This document shows positions 1-7,312 of a DNA stretch of 64,000 nt, one piece after another. The translations under genes were made by a program, and so were the position numbers. Each line of letters starts with the position of its first letter. The stretch's first letter is position 1. Below the pieces are notes generated by a model, which had not been told where the DNA came from, made no database searches, and saw nothing but the letters and a program-made list of their open reading frames with translations. The stretch comes from SIG701 sp045539595 (lineage in GTDB: Bacteria > Bacillota > Clostridia > Oscillospirales > CAG-272). Location: assembly GCA_045539595.1 (NCBI GenBank), contig JAZQFQ010000092.1:1-64000 (forward strand), written 5' to 3'.

Positions 1-120
1 CGCGGGCGAGATCTCCGCGCACCTGGTCGATGAGTGTCGGGACGTCGTCTATGCGGTACACCTTGCGGCCGTCGTATGCCTTGATGCCGGAGCCGTAGCC
101 GGAGCCGTAGCCGGAGCCGT
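1..120. repeat. 120-bp direct repeat, copy A
   Basis: Bases 1-120 are identical to 35010-35129; the copies diverge at the next base (A here, C there), inside the 12-bp Gly-Ser codon repeat. The spacing of 35,009 bp equals a plausible temperate phage genome, and the interrupted reading frame is restored on closure. This is what a circular genome looks like when linearised, or an assembly-graph overlap. Confidence 0.95.
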
Positions 121-334
121 AGCCGGAGCCGTAGCCGTCGCCGGAGCCGTAGCCGGAGCCGTCGCCGGAGCCGTCGCCGGAGCCGTCGCCGGAGCCGTCG
201 CCGGAGCCGTAGCCGGAGCCGTAGCCGGAGCCGTCGCCGGAGCCGTAGCCGGAGCCGTAGCCGGAGCCGGTAGGTCTCTTGCGCAGGAAGGCCTCAACCT
301 CGGCAGCCGTGGCCGTTACTTCGACATTTTCCAT
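1..334 (-). CDS. Gly-Ser repeat protein, C-terminus cut by window edge
   Basis: The reading frame starts at the ATG at 334 (MENVEVTATAAEVEAF), runs through a long low-complexity tract of GSGY/GSGD tetrapeptides and enters a conserved domain beginning IKAYDGRKVY. It is cut at base 1. Its missing C-terminus is present at 34621-35009 and joins in frame if the genome is circular (240 codons plus stop). The start overlaps the end of the upstream DUF6948 gene by 19 bp, so the two are probably translated together. Similar Gly-Ser-Tyr/Asp-repeat proteins with this C-terminal domain are known to me from gut phages but have no assigned function. The alanine-proline-threonine repeat ORF in another frame here is a shadow. 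Confidence 0.8.
   Translation of the reverse strand, partial: MENVEVTATAAEVEAFLRKRPTGSGYGSGYGSGDGSGYGSGYGSGDGSGDGSGDGSGDGSGYGSGDGYGSGYGSGYGSGYGSGIKAYDGRKVYRIDDVPTLIDQVRGDLAR
86..270 (-). repeat. 12-bp tandem repeat encoding GSGY/GSGD
   Basis: About fifteen units of GGAGCCGTAGCC or GGAGCCGTCGCC (plus-strand reading) are arranged in tandem. On the coding minus strand they give Gly-Ser-Gly-Tyr or Gly-Ser-Gly-Asp. Units differ almost only at the base that switches Tyr to Asp, and one partial 6-bp unit keeps the frame. There are no spacers, so it is not a CRISPR. Such repeats are prone to slipped-strand change and to misassembly. Confidence 0.9.
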
Positions 335-615
335 ACCGGGACGGATTCGATGCTGTTGATAGCTGCTTCCGTGCAGGGGATGATCTCGATCACGCCCAGG
401 ACGGTCATGCTGGGGACGGTCACGCTGAACTTGCACGCGCGCGGCTTAGTCACTCCGGAGAGGGCCAGCTCACTGAGCGACGCGGCGCCTTCCCAATACC
501 AGATGCGGCGGCAGTTAGTGACGGTAACTTCGTCGCCGGCCTTCTCGGCCAGGGTGCCGAAGAAGACGCCCGCGCGGTTGGCGCGGATGATTACTTTCTT
601 TCCAAGATTTTCCAT
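316..615 (-). CDS. DUF6948-like protein
   Basis: A 99-residue protein with the signature RRIWYWEGAASLSELA in the middle and a C-terminal VIEIIP block. It is clearly homologous to the protein at 35160-35531 in the other phage of this window, which has RRIWYWDGAASLSELA and VIEIIP at matching positions. The last codons overlap the start of the Gly-Ser-repeat gene. The function is unknown; the constant pairing with the repeat protein suggests a shared role. No signal peptide or membrane segment is seen. Confidence 0.8.
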   Translation of the reverse strand: MENLGKKVIIRANRAGVFFGTLAEKAGDEVTVTNCRRIWYWEGAASLSELALSGVTKPRACKFSVTVPSMTVLGVIEIIPCTEAAINSIESVPVWKMSK

Positions 616-640
616 AATGCTTTGATTTATTGTTGGTTTA

Positions 641-1024
641 TTACAGATTGCGCTTGAGAGTGTATCCTTTGAGGGGTTTCCCGTTCCGCAGGTGGACGGA
701 GGCGGTAGAGAGTGAGACCTGCAGGCCGGCGGCGGCCTCGGTCACGGATGAGAAGCGGAGCTGGACGCCGTCGGCATCGGTGGCCACGACCGGGACGCGG
801 GTTGCGGCGTGCATGGCGGGGCAATGGCTCCGGGCGATCTCCTTGCGCAGGCAGCCGCAGCTGCGCGTCTGCCCGAGGCGGAGGTTGGAGCCCGCGACCT
901 CGAAGACGGTCCCGCAGTCGCAGCGGACCTTCCAGTTGTGGTTGCGGTTGTAGCTGGGGCCAGCGTCTTCCAGGACGACGATGCGGCCGAAGCGGCGGCC
1001 GGTCATATCTTCCACGGGTTTCAT
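641..1024 (-). CDS. Zinc-ribbon and NUMOD1-like DNA-binding protein
   Basis: The 127-residue protein begins with the common phage module TGRRFGRIVVL...WKVRCDCG...SCGCL, a four-cysteine zinc ribbon often seen with AP2 or HNH homing-type proteins. The C-terminal half (FSSVTEAAAGLQVS...GYTLKR) looks like a NUMOD1 helix-turn-helix, a DNA-binding module of homing endonucleases. No HNH or GIY nuclease motif is visible, so it may be a DNA-binding remnant or regulator. Its ATG overlaps the stop of the upstream small membrane protein (ATGA). Confidence 0.65.
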   Translation of the reverse strand: MKPVEDMTGRRFGRIVVLEDAGPSYNRNHNWKVRCDCGTVFEVAGSNLRLGQTRSCGCLRKEIARSHCPAMHAATRVPVVATDADGVQLRFSSVTEAAAGLQVSLSTASVHLRNGKPLKGYTLKRNL

Positions 1025-1149
1025 TGCTGGTCCTCCTTGTTTGCGTCCCGGGCCTCCCAGAAGGCGAGGACGATGGTGGTGACGGTGAGCCCGCCGAAGA
1101 AGACGACGATGCCGGCGAAGATGGCGGCGAGGATTTTGAGGATGGTCAT
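1021..1149 (-). CDS. Small single-pass membrane protein
   Basis: A 42-residue frame begins MTILKILAAIFAGIVVFF and consists of one hydrophobic helix (about residues 3-28) followed by a charged tail ending ANKEDQQ. The stop overlaps the next gene's start as ATGA, and the downstream gene follows in the same operon, which supports translation. No family is recognised. Confidence 0.6.
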   Translation of the reverse strand: MTILKILAAIFAGIVVFFGGLTVTTIVLAFWEARDANKEDQQ

Positions 1150-1153
1150 GGCG

Positions 1154-1387
1154 TCAAAACATCATATCCGTGCGGATGGTTACGGTCTTGATCCTGCGCA
1201 CCTGGCAGGCGATGAGGTAGGCACGGACGAAGACGCGCAGGTCGCACCAGCGCTTCTCGGCCATGTGCTGGATCCAGTTGGGCTCCGCGAGGCGGTCGCC
1301 GTCGATGTCATAGGCCGGGGAGGCGTGCACCATGGTGCCGTCCTTCATGATTGTCCAGGGGCCTATCTTGGTAGCTTGTTCGTTCAT
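1154..1387 (-). CDS. Hypothetical protein
   Basis: A 77-residue soluble protein (MNEQATKIGPWTIMKDGT...) directly downstream of the helicase gene in the early leftward operon. It has a basic C-terminus (VRRIKTVTIRTDMMF) and no recognised motif. It is kept because it fits tightly between neighbours on the same strand. Confidence 0.6.
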   Translation of the reverse strand: MNEQATKIGPWTIMKDGTMVHASPAYDIDGDRLAEPNWIQHMAEKRWCDLRVFVRAYLIACQVRRIKTVTIRTDMMF

Positions 1388-1398
1388 ATCTTGGTAGC

Positions 1399-2847
1399 TT
1401 AGAAGGGTAGCTCGTTCTCGTCGTCCTGCGGTTCCGGCGCAGGTGCATGGGCGGATCCATACGTCGCGCCGAGAATGTGGCGCGACGGAGCGGACGGAAG
1501 ATCGTCATCGTCGTTGACCACACCGCCCTCGCTGAACTCGGAGTAGGTATCGTTGGGGATGAGGATGAAGCCGAGGTCGCCACCGCGTCCGCCGGTGCGG
1601 CGCCCGCCGCGGTTCTTGCGCAGCCAGGCCGTGATGCTGAGCTGGCCGTCCCGCCACTCATTCTCGAGCATGATGACGATGTCGGCGTCCTGCTCGATAG
1701 AGCCGGAGTCGCGGAGGTCGTAGAGCTCCGGGGAGCGTTTGTCGCGGGCCTGGTCGCGGTTCAGCTGTGAGAGCAGCACGATTGGGATGCCGAGCCGCTT
1801 GGCCAGGGCCTTGAGGGTGCCGGTGATCCGGGCGATGATCTGGTAGAGCTTGGCGCCACCGCCGAGATTGTTGGTGTCCTGGACCAGGCCGAGGTAGTCG
1901 ATGAAGGCGATCTTGCAGGCGCCGCGCTTGACGGCCTGGGTGATCCGGGCCACGATCTCCTCGAGGGTCCGGCTGAACTGGTTGATCCAGATCGGCAGGC
2001 CGGCGAGATCCTGGGCCGCCTGGTCGAAGCGGGACCAGTCGATGTTGCCGTAGGCTATCTCCGCCGGCTTGACGTTGCCGGTGGACATGATGAACTTCTC
2101 GCCCAGCTCGGTGCCGGTCATTTCCAGGGTGGAGATGTAGACCGGGAAGCCGAGGCGGGCGGCGTGCTTGGCGAAGTGCAGCATCAGGGACGTCTTGCCG
2201 ACGCCCGGGCGGGCGGCGAGCACGACCAGCTGGCCGGGCTTGAATCCGTTGTTGATGGCGCGGTCCAGGCAGTCGAAGCCGGTGGCGACGCGGGTGGCGC
2301 GGCCCTCCTTCATGGCGCGGGACGTGGCCTGCACCTCCCCGCGGACTTCCTCGATGGCCTCGGCGATGGTCTGCTCGGCGAGGATCGGGGCGGGGCCCTC
2401 CACCTGGGCGGAGAATCCCTCGGCAGCGGAGAGGATGTCGAGCTCGGCGGTGGCCGGGTTGACGGCGTGCTGGATGAAGGCGGCGGCGGCGATGTAGGCG
2501 CGGCGGCGCGTGGCGCCGGACCGAAGGAGGCGGGCGTGCTCCAGCGCGGAGATCAGGGTCGCCGGGCTATGCGTGTAGGGCAGCACTTCCTCGAGGAAGG
2601 GGTGGCCGACGATGGTGGCCATGGTGGCCAGGTCGAAGGAGCGGCCGTGGTTGTACTGGTCGACGACGGTCTCCCAGATCCCGCGGCGCTCCGCGTTGGT
2701 GAAGAAGTCCGGATGCAGCATCGGGAAGACGTCGCCCATCACATCGGGAGAGGTGACGAGGTCCGCGAGGACCTGCCGCTCGATCTTCGATGTGTCCGGG
2801 AAGGGGATGTCCAGGATCTGGACGGGTGTTTGTCGCGTGTCTCTCAT
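1399..2847 (-). CDS. dnaB: Replicative DNA helicase (DnaB family)
   Basis: The 482-residue protein has the DnaB layout: an N-terminal helical domain (about 15-140), a linker and a RecA-type motor. Walker A is ARPGVGKTS (212-220), Walker B lies in IAFIDYLGL (313-321), and the LSQLNRD segment and arginine-containing end follow. It would unwind the fork as a hexamer for phage replication. The start overlaps the stop of the initiator gene by 4 bp, giving an initiator-helicase pair. The C-terminus is acidic (DDENELPF). Confidence 0.93.
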   Translation of the reverse strand: MRDTRQTPVQILDIPFPDTSKIERQVLADLVTSPDVMGDVFPMLHPDFFTNAERRGIWETVVDQYNHGRSFDLATMATIVGHPFLEEVLPYTHSPATLISALEHARLLRSGATRRRAYIAAAAFIQHAVNPATAELDILSAAEGFSAQVEGPAPILAEQTIAEAIEEVRGEVQATSRAMKEGRATRVATGFDCLDRAINNGFKPGQLVVLAARPGVGKTSLMLHFAKHAARLGFPVYISTLEMTGTELGEKFIMSTGNVKPAEIAYGNIDWSRFDQAAQDLAGLPIWINQFSRTLEEIVARITQAVKRGACKIAFIDYLGLVQDTNNLGGGAKLYQIIARITGTLKALAKRLGIPIVLLSQLNRDQARDKRSPELYDLRDSGSIEQDADIVIMLENEWRDGQLSITAWLRKNRGGRRTGGRGGDLGFILIPNDTYSEFSEGGVVNDDDDLPSAPSRHILGATYGSAHAPAPEPQDDENELPF

Positions 2848-3638
2848 TTCTTGAATCCGGGGAATAGGGTGGCAAACTCATCCTCGGAGACGGGGACGAC
2901 CCGCTTGCGCGGCTGCGCCTTCGCGCGCTCGGGCTCCGGCTGGGAGAATACCTGGTTCTTTCGATATTGGGACCATTGGACGACGTTGAGCTTCCAGTTG
3001 CTTATCTGGTGGCGCTTGGATCCCTTGCCGGTCATCCAGCCGGCCTCGGTCTGGTAGCGGACGTAGTAGTCGGCGAAGCCCGCCGGATCGGCGAAGCCCT
3101 GGGCCTCGGCGTAGGCCGTCACCTCCTCAACCGTCGGCGGGACAAAAGAAGCCGCAGCAGCCGGCGCGTTTTCGCGCGAGTTTTTGTTGTTAGTTTTTGT
3201 ATGGGATACTGGTAGTATATTATTACTATCTACTATAGGGGTCGGGCACTCCAGTGCACTATGGGTCGGGCACTCCAGTGCACTATCCCCCTGACTTTTT
3301 CTGGCCCTTTTTCCGGCCCATTTTATCTTGGTCTTGGCGCCGATCGGAGCGGCTTCTGCCGTCTCCGGAGGGATCGCCCAGAACTCCGAGATCCGGCCCT
3401 TTGCGGTGGTCACGACCTCGTGTGCGACGAGGCCCAGGTCCTCCAGCTCGCGGATGAGATCCTTTGCGTGGCGTTCCTTGCATTTCAGCCACTCGGCGAT
3501 GTGCTTGGCGGTGGCGCGCATCCTGCTGCGTCCGTCGCGGGAATAGCCCCAAATGATGGCGTACAGCCGCAGCTGCTTCTCGGTGAGCTCGAGATCGAGC
3601 ATCCAGCCCTGGATCACGATGTAGTCGTCGTTTCTCAT
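2844..3638 (-). CDS. Phage replication initiator-like protein
   Basis: 264 residues. The N-terminal part (about 1-90) is a winged-helix-like domain (LTEKQLRLYAIIWGYSRDG...RHAKDLIRELEDLGLV) of the kind found in phage replication proteins. A low-complexity middle leads to a C-terminal segment (PPTVEEVTAYAEAQGF...WKLNVVQW) typical of DnaD/replication-protein-like genes in Bacteroidota phages. It sits immediately upstream of and overlaps dnaB, so it probably recognises the origin and loads the helicase. Confidence 0.75.
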   Translation of the reverse strand: MRNDDYIVIQGWMLDLELTEKQLRLYAIIWGYSRDGRSRMRATAKHIAEWLKCKERHAKDLIRELEDLGLVAHEVVTTAKGRISEFWAIPPETAEAAPIGAKTKIKWAGKRARKSQGDSALECPTHSALECPTPIVDSNNILPVSHTKTNNKNSRENAPAAAASFVPPTVEEVTAYAEAQGFADPAGFADYYVRYQTEAGWMTGKGSKRHQISNWKLNVVQWSQYRKNQVFSQPEPERAKAQPRKRVVPVSEDEFATLFPGFKK

Positions 3639-3648
3639 ACCTCAACCG

Positions 3649-4512
3649 TTACTTTTGGAAGACTTGGTTAACTGCCTGCTGTTGCGCATTGTTGCGCGCC
3701 TCGATGGCGAGCTGGACGATGAGCGCCTCGGCGCCCTCGCGCAGGACGACCTCGTTGCGCAGCCAGGCGAGGCCGGCGGCCCAGGAGTTGGGGTCGTCGT
3801 AGTCGTACCGAGCGAGCTCGGCGATGAGCCTGCGGGCGCGTCCCTTCTGGACGTCCACGACCTCGCAGACCTTGCTCGGGTTGCGGGGCAGCTGCTGGCC
3901 CTGGTAGGGCTGGCCGTCGGAGGCGTAGACCGGGCCGGGGCCATATCCGCCCGCCTGCGGCTCATTCTGCGGCGCCTGGCGGCCTTGAGGGGGCAGGGTG
4001 GTATACTTGCCCGGCTGGCCGTTTCGCGGCGCTCCTGCGGCCATTTCCCGAGGGTCGTACTTGGAGCCCCACGCGGCGTCCTTCTCGTAGTAGATGTCGG
4101 CGGCCATACCGAGCGACTTGCAGGCGACGGAGATCGCGTCCGTGGTAGCCATCTTCCAGGCCTCGTCGTTGATCCCTTCCCCGCGGCCCTTGCCGCAGAG
4201 CTTCGAGCCGCCGGTGCCCTCGATGGGCTCAGACCAGGCGTCGCCGAGGCGGACGCGCAGCTCGACCTTCACGAAGGCGCCGACCTCGCCGGCGCACTCG
4301 TTGGTCCAGCGCTCGACCTCGCGGACGTTCCAGCCGAAGCCGACCGGGCCGAACTTCTCCGTCAGCATTTTAAGACGCCAGACGGGGTTGATGTCCGTCT
4401 TGCCGTTGAGGTGGCCGCCCTGGATCCGGCGCCGTGCCGTTTCCGGGACCGCCCTCATGTCCTCCCAGATCTGGAGGTTCTCAGGTGTTTTGATTTCTGA
4501 ACTTTTTGCCAT
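3649..4512 (-). CDS. Putative single-strand annealing recombinase
   Basis: 287 residues. The block from about 20 to 135 (NPVWRLKMLTEKFGPVGFGW...IEGTGGSKLCGKGRG...ATTDAISVACKSLGM) resembles a Rad52-like family found in phage recombination operons; the ATTDAxxxACKxLG pattern is shared by several such annealing proteins. The C-terminal half is a Gly/Pro/Gln-rich linker plus a helical tail. The genetic setting (SSB and replication genes in the same operon) fits a recombinase. Assignment to a subfamily is uncertain. Confidence 0.55.
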   Translation of the reverse strand: MAKSSEIKTPENLQIWEDMRAVPETARRRIQGGHLNGKTDINPVWRLKMLTEKFGPVGFGWNVREVERWTNECAGEVGAFVKVELRVRLGDAWSEPIEGTGGSKLCGKGRGEGINDEAWKMATTDAISVACKSLGMAADIYYEKDAAWGSKYDPREMAAGAPRNGQPGKYTTLPPQGRQAPQNEPQAGGYGPGPVYASDGQPYQGQQLPRNPSKVCEVVDVQKGRARRLIAELARYDYDDPNSWAAGLAWLRNEVVLREGAEALIVQLAIEARNNAQQQAVNQVFQK

Positions 4513-4605
4513 AATTTTGTACCGTTTTGTAGGAGTGTTTGACGTTTGTTGTTAAACATTCATGTTGTGCAGCAGCTGCGCCGCGAGGTGCGGCTGCTTC
4601 TTTTG

Positions 4606-4719
4606 TGCTGGGGGCCGGATTCGGACCGGCATCTCCTCGCACCCGCCAAATGAAGTCTCCCAACCACATAGGATTGTTTGGGGACGGGCCGGGCGCTGTG
4701 ACCATCACACCGCCCCAGC
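4606..4719 (-). other. tRNA-like RNA structure, 114 nt
   Basis: On the minus strand a 7-bp acceptor-like stem (GCTGGGG at 4719-4713 with CCCCAGC near 4612-4606) is followed by a final A. Next to the 3' strand is a perfect T-arm-like hairpin, GCCGG-TCCGAAT-CCGGC. The interior is too long for a normal tRNA and holds a strong hairpin (GGCG and TGTGA arms) and a CCCAA/TTGGG stem with a 14-nt loop. It may be a tRNA-derived element, a decayed tRNA with an insert, or a structured RNA unrelated to translation. Confidence 0.4.
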
Positions 4720-4907
4720 TTGTGCGCCTGGCCGCTTGCATTCGATTGCCAGGCGCTCCGGTCTATTCCCGGAAGTCATACATAATGAAGCGATAGCAGT
4801 ATCTCCGATCCATTGCTGGAATCGTGACCGCCTGCGTGGCGCGCAGATGACTGCAGGCGACTATCTGAAAAAGAGCTTGACTGCGCGGCTTGTGTCTTCC
4901 TTCAAAA

Positions 4908-4933
4908 CCCGGGGACCGGGCCGCTGCCCCGGG
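4908..4933. other. GC-rich hairpin in the non-coding gap
   Basis: CCCGGGG (4908-4914) pairs with CCCCGGG (4927-4933) around a 12-nt loop. It lies in the 4513-4996 gap, the largest non-coding stretch of the replication operon, together with the tRNA-like element. I see no convincing reading frame in the gap; a replication origin, packaging site or regulatory RNA are all possible. Confidence 0.45.
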
Positions 4934-4996
4934 TGTGCGATTAAACCAATTATCTCTGATCCTTGAACTATGGAAAAAGCACTGGCCCGGCACGCC

Positions 4997-5416
4997 TCAC
5001 GGCGTTTGGCGTTCCTCGCGGCAGAGCCGGAGGTATTCGTTATATTTCGCGCTGCGGATCACCCGGAGCCGCTGGCGGGTGCTCCTGGCGCGTCCCTTGC
5101 CGGCGTCGATGGCCTGGATGGCGTCGAAGTCGTGCGGGTCGACGCGCTTGGCGTCCCGGAGCAGCAGGAGGTCGGAGTCCGGCGGGAGCGGGCAGGAGGT
5201 CCGGAGCCGCCGGTCGGCTTCCGCCATCTCGGCGCGCAGCTGGTCGGGGTCGAGGTCCTCCCGGGTGCCGGTCTCGTAGACCGATGAGAGGATCCCGCGG
5301 TTCTGGCCGTCCGTGATCTTAGTCCAGAGTTCCTCCCGGGTGCGGGCGGTGATCATGGACCTGGAGTCGCAGCAGGCGTTCCAGACGCTTGCCCAGAAGA
5401 CGGTCACGGTCTCCAT
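4997..5416 (-). CDS. Hypothetical protein
   Basis: 139 residues, highly charged, with a basic C-terminal half (RARSTRQRLRVIRSAKYNEYLRLC). The N-terminal part is helical-looking and contains LWTKITDGQNRGILSSVYETG. No family is recognised. The start at 5416 overlaps the end of the upstream small membrane protein by 13 bp, consistent with coupled translation. Confidence 0.55.
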   Translation of the reverse strand: METVTVFWASVWNACCDSRSMITARTREELWTKITDGQNRGILSSVYETGTREDLDPDQLRAEMAEADRRLRTSCPLPPDSDLLLLRDAKRVDPHDFDAIQAIDAGKGRARSTRQRLRVIRSAKYNEYLRLCREERQTP

Positions 5417-5571
5417 ATCCAGTCGGTGTTGTAGTTGATGAGGGCGACAGCTCCGGCCCAGCTGAGGGCGATGGCGCAGAGGAAGGCCAGGATCCCGTGG
5501 CAGACGGCTCCGATGACGATGCCGGCGATGACTGCCAGGGCGGCGATGGTGTTGGTGATGGTGCGTTTCAT
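5404..5571 (-). CDS. Small two-helix membrane protein
   Basis: A 55-residue frame (MKRTITNTIAALAVIAGIVIG...WAGAVALINYNTDWIWRP) with two adjacent hydrophobic segments (about 8-27 and 28-45). It lies between a DNA-binding protein and a hypothetical gene on the same strand. Function unknown. Confidence 0.6.
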   Translation of the reverse strand: MKRTITNTIAALAVIAGIVIGAVCHGILAFLCAIALSWAGAVALINYNTDWIWRP

Positions 5572-5582
5572 GTTGTGCTGTG

Positions 5583-5783
5583 TTAATAGACGAAGGCGTG
5601 GAGGTAGGCGACGTCGTCGCCTTTGTAGAGGGCCACGGAGGATCCGGGGCGGTGGTAGCGCTTGATGATCCCCTTCTGGACGTATCGGGTGAGCGTGGAC
5701 GTGCCGATCCCGAGGACGTCGCAGACCTGGCGGCCGGTGTAGAGGCCGGCGCGGTCGAAGGAGGTGGGAAGGACGGCGACCAT
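5583..5783 (-). CDS. Excisionase/MerR-type DNA-binding protein
   Basis: 66 residues with the helix-turn-helix pattern LYTGRQVCDVLGIGTSTLTRYVQKGIIKRYH followed by a short beta wing (VALYKGDDVAYL). This is the compact layout of MerR-like excisionases and small phage regulators. It could assist the integrase at 9671-10858 in excision, or regulate the early operon. The assignment to excision is inference. Confidence 0.65.
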   Translation of the reverse strand: MVAVLPTSFDRAGLYTGRQVCDVLGIGTSTLTRYVQKGIIKRYHRPGSSVALYKGDDVAYLHAFVY

Positions 5784-5785
5784 GG

Positions 5786-6007
5786 CTATGAGCGCTTGGC
5801 GGGTTGGATGGTCTCGGTGCGGACCAGGGCGTTGCGGATCCCGGCGATGGACTTGGACTGGTAGCGACCAGACCCGGCCAGGGTGCGGATGATCCTGAAG
5901 GCGGATGCCTCCGGATAAGCGCGACGCAATGCCTTGAACTCGGCGGCGATCCGCTGGTCTTCAGCAGCGCGGCGGCGCTCGGTGTCGGTGAGTTGTAAGA
6001 GTTGCAT
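5786..6007 (-). CDS. Hypothetical protein, promoter-proximal
   Basis: The 73-residue product starting at 6007 (MQLLQLTDTERRRAAEDQRIAAEF) is preferred over a longer frame to 6061, because a good Bacteroidota promoter lies at 6033-6063 inside that extension. The protein is basic and helical, with AFRIIRTLAGSGRYQSKSIAGIRNAL in the second half resembling a helix-turn-helix. It is the first gene after the promoter. Confidence 0.6.
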   Translation of the reverse strand: MQLLQLTDTERRRAAEDQRIAAEFKALRRAYPEASAFRIIRTLAGSGRYQSKSIAGIRNALVRTETIQPAKRS

Positions 6008-6032
6008 TTTGTTCTCGTTTTCAAAACTTGTG

Positions 6033-6063
6033 CGAATATAGTTATTTCTTTTGTTTTTCAAAA
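6033..6063 (-). promoter_or_regulatory. Bacteroidota-type promoter
   Basis: Read on the minus strand, TTTTG is followed after 18 nt by TATATTCG, close to the Bacteroidota sigma consensus TTTG / TAnnTTTG. It lies about 26 bp upstream of the ATG at 6007. The same arrangement and spacing appears at 9007-9037. Confidence 0.65.
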
Positions 6064-6082
6064 GGTTTTGCGCAAAAAATTT

Positions 6083-6553
6083 TCAGTCGAATAGCGAGAG
6101 CTGGGTGAAGGTGGGCTGCTTCGGTGCTGAGAGCTCGGCGATCTTTTCGCGGATTAGGCACAGGAGGATGTCGGCATCGCGCCTGGAGATCGGGCAGGAG
6201 ACCCTTTTCCGATCTGCGTGCAAAGTCACGAAGGCGGCCGCAAACTCAAGCTCGGCGCACCGCGCCTTGTCTTCGGTCGTTTCGGCGCTGAATTGCAGGC
6301 GGCCGGGCAGGCCGCTCGTGCCCGCCGTGGGGAAGGATATATCCCTGCAGTGGGACCATAGGCCGGACGGCGTTTGCGCCGTGAAGATCCCGATCCTCCA
6401 GCCGCGTCCATAGATGCCGAGGACGTGCGGATTGATGCAGACGCCGTGTGCGTTGAAGACGAAGCCGCCCGTCTCCCTTGGATGGAGGTCCGGGGACACG
6501 CCGCAGAGACGATCCCACTCGGCCATCGTGTATTCCTTCCAGGTCGGTTTCAT
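6083..6553 (-). CDS. Hypothetical protein with C-terminal sliding-clamp motif
   Basis: 156 residues. It ends FTQLSLFD, which matches the beta-clamp-binding pentapeptide QL(S/D)LF exactly and at the very C-terminus, a usual position. The rest (WKEYTMAEWDRLCGVSPD...) is not recognised. It may be recruited to the host DNA polymerase clamp to act in, or redirect, replication. The clamp contact is inferred only from the motif. Confidence 0.6.
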   Translation of the reverse strand: MKPTWKEYTMAEWDRLCGVSPDLHPRETGGFVFNAHGVCINPHVLGIYGRGWRIGIFTAQTPSGLWSHCRDISFPTAGTSGLPGRLQFSAETTEDKARCAELEFAAAFVTLHADRKRVSCPISRRDADILLCLIREKIAELSAPKQPTFTQLSLFD

Positions 6554-6735
6554 TTGAAGAGGCGCTTCTGGCGGGCCTTGGCCTCCCGCCGCTCGGCCTT
6601 GACGACGAGCAGCAGGAGAAGGCGGGCCTGGTTGATGATCTCATTCGCGCGGACCGCACGGGCGGCCTGCTGGATCTTGTAGAGGCGGTGGTGGATCTGC
6701 GCCACCTCGCCCTGGGTGAAGTTCACGTCCGTCAT
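6550..6735 (-). CDS. Small helical protein
   Basis: 61 residues, almost entirely helical and charged (FTQGEVAQIHHRLYKIQQ...RREAKARQKRLFK), with a leucine-rich centre. It overlaps both neighbours by 4 bp, as expected in a compact phage operon. No function recognised. Confidence 0.55.
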   Translation of the reverse strand: MTDVNFTQGEVAQIHHRLYKIQQAARAVRANEIINQARLLLLLVVKAERREAKARQKRLFK

Positions 6736-7085
6736 GACCGGGTAGGGTTGGGTTTGACGGCGATAGCCTTCCGGGCCTGCTGAGGCTCGGCGACCAGAGG
6801 GATATTGAAGCGGGCACGGATCGCGTCAATGGCGCCCGTGAGGGCTTTGTAGTTGATGTTCATGTCGCTGGTGACGACCTCGATGCGGCCCCCGGAGAAG
6901 CCGTCGGTGATGATGTAGCCGCCCGCCGGCTGGCTGGAGATGATGTCGTCCAGTACGGTCTCCTTGAAGACGGAGATGTCTACCGCGATGCCTCCGCCCA
7001 GGTCCTCGAGGGCGATGGTGCCGGCATTCACCTTGTTGCCCTGCTCATCCTTGATGTAGAAGAGGGCCAGTTCTTTGCGTTTCAT
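6732..7085 (-). CDS. Hypothetical protein
   Basis: 117 residues, mixed alpha/beta, with no membrane segment (MKRKELALFYIKDEQGNKV...ITDGFSGGRIEVVTSDMN). The C-terminus is basic. It overlaps both neighbours by 4 bp. Not recognised. Confidence 0.55.
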   Translation of the reverse strand: MKRKELALFYIKDEQGNKVNAGTIALEDLGGGIAVDISVFKETVLDDIISSQPAGGYIITDGFSGGRIEVVTSDMNINYKALTGAIDAIRARFNIPLVAEPQQARKAIAVKPNPTRS

Positions 7086-7312
7086 TTCAATTCTCGGTTT
7101 GTGATTTCGTAGTAGATGACGGTGTCGCCCTTCTGGATGCGGAGGCAGCAGCCGGCCTCGGTCATGAGGGTGCGGCAGCCTTGGGCCTTCGCCTCGTCGC
7201 GCAGCTGGCCCAGCTGCTTCCGGGCGTACTCCAGGCGGCGGTGCGCGTCGAGGATCTCGATGGCCTCACCTTGGCGCCTGGTGGTGATGTAGACCTTGGA
7301 GGTGGCGTTCAT
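7082..7312 (-). CDS. Hypothetical protein
   Basis: 76 residues (MNATSKVYITTRRQGEAIEIL...) with a coiled-coil-like middle (RRLEYARKQLGQLRDEAKAQ) and a beta-rich end (GDTVIYYEITNREL). Part of the compact early operon. Not recognised. Confidence 0.55.
   Translation of the reverse strand: MNATSKVYITTRRQGEAIEILDAHRRLEYARKQLGQLRDEAKAQGCRTLMTEAGCCLRIQKGDTVIYYEITNRELK

Noticed and set aside
49..297. Ala-Pro-Thr repeat frame and possible CRISPR array
   Set aside because: The repeat is read in the wrong frame there; the right frame is the Gly-Ser-repeat protein. There are no spacers between units, so it is not a CRISPR.
4763..4993. A 76-codon minus-strand frame in the non-coding gap
   Set aside because: Cys/Arg/Phe-rich composition unlike neighbours, no overlap with the operon, and it crosses strong hairpins.
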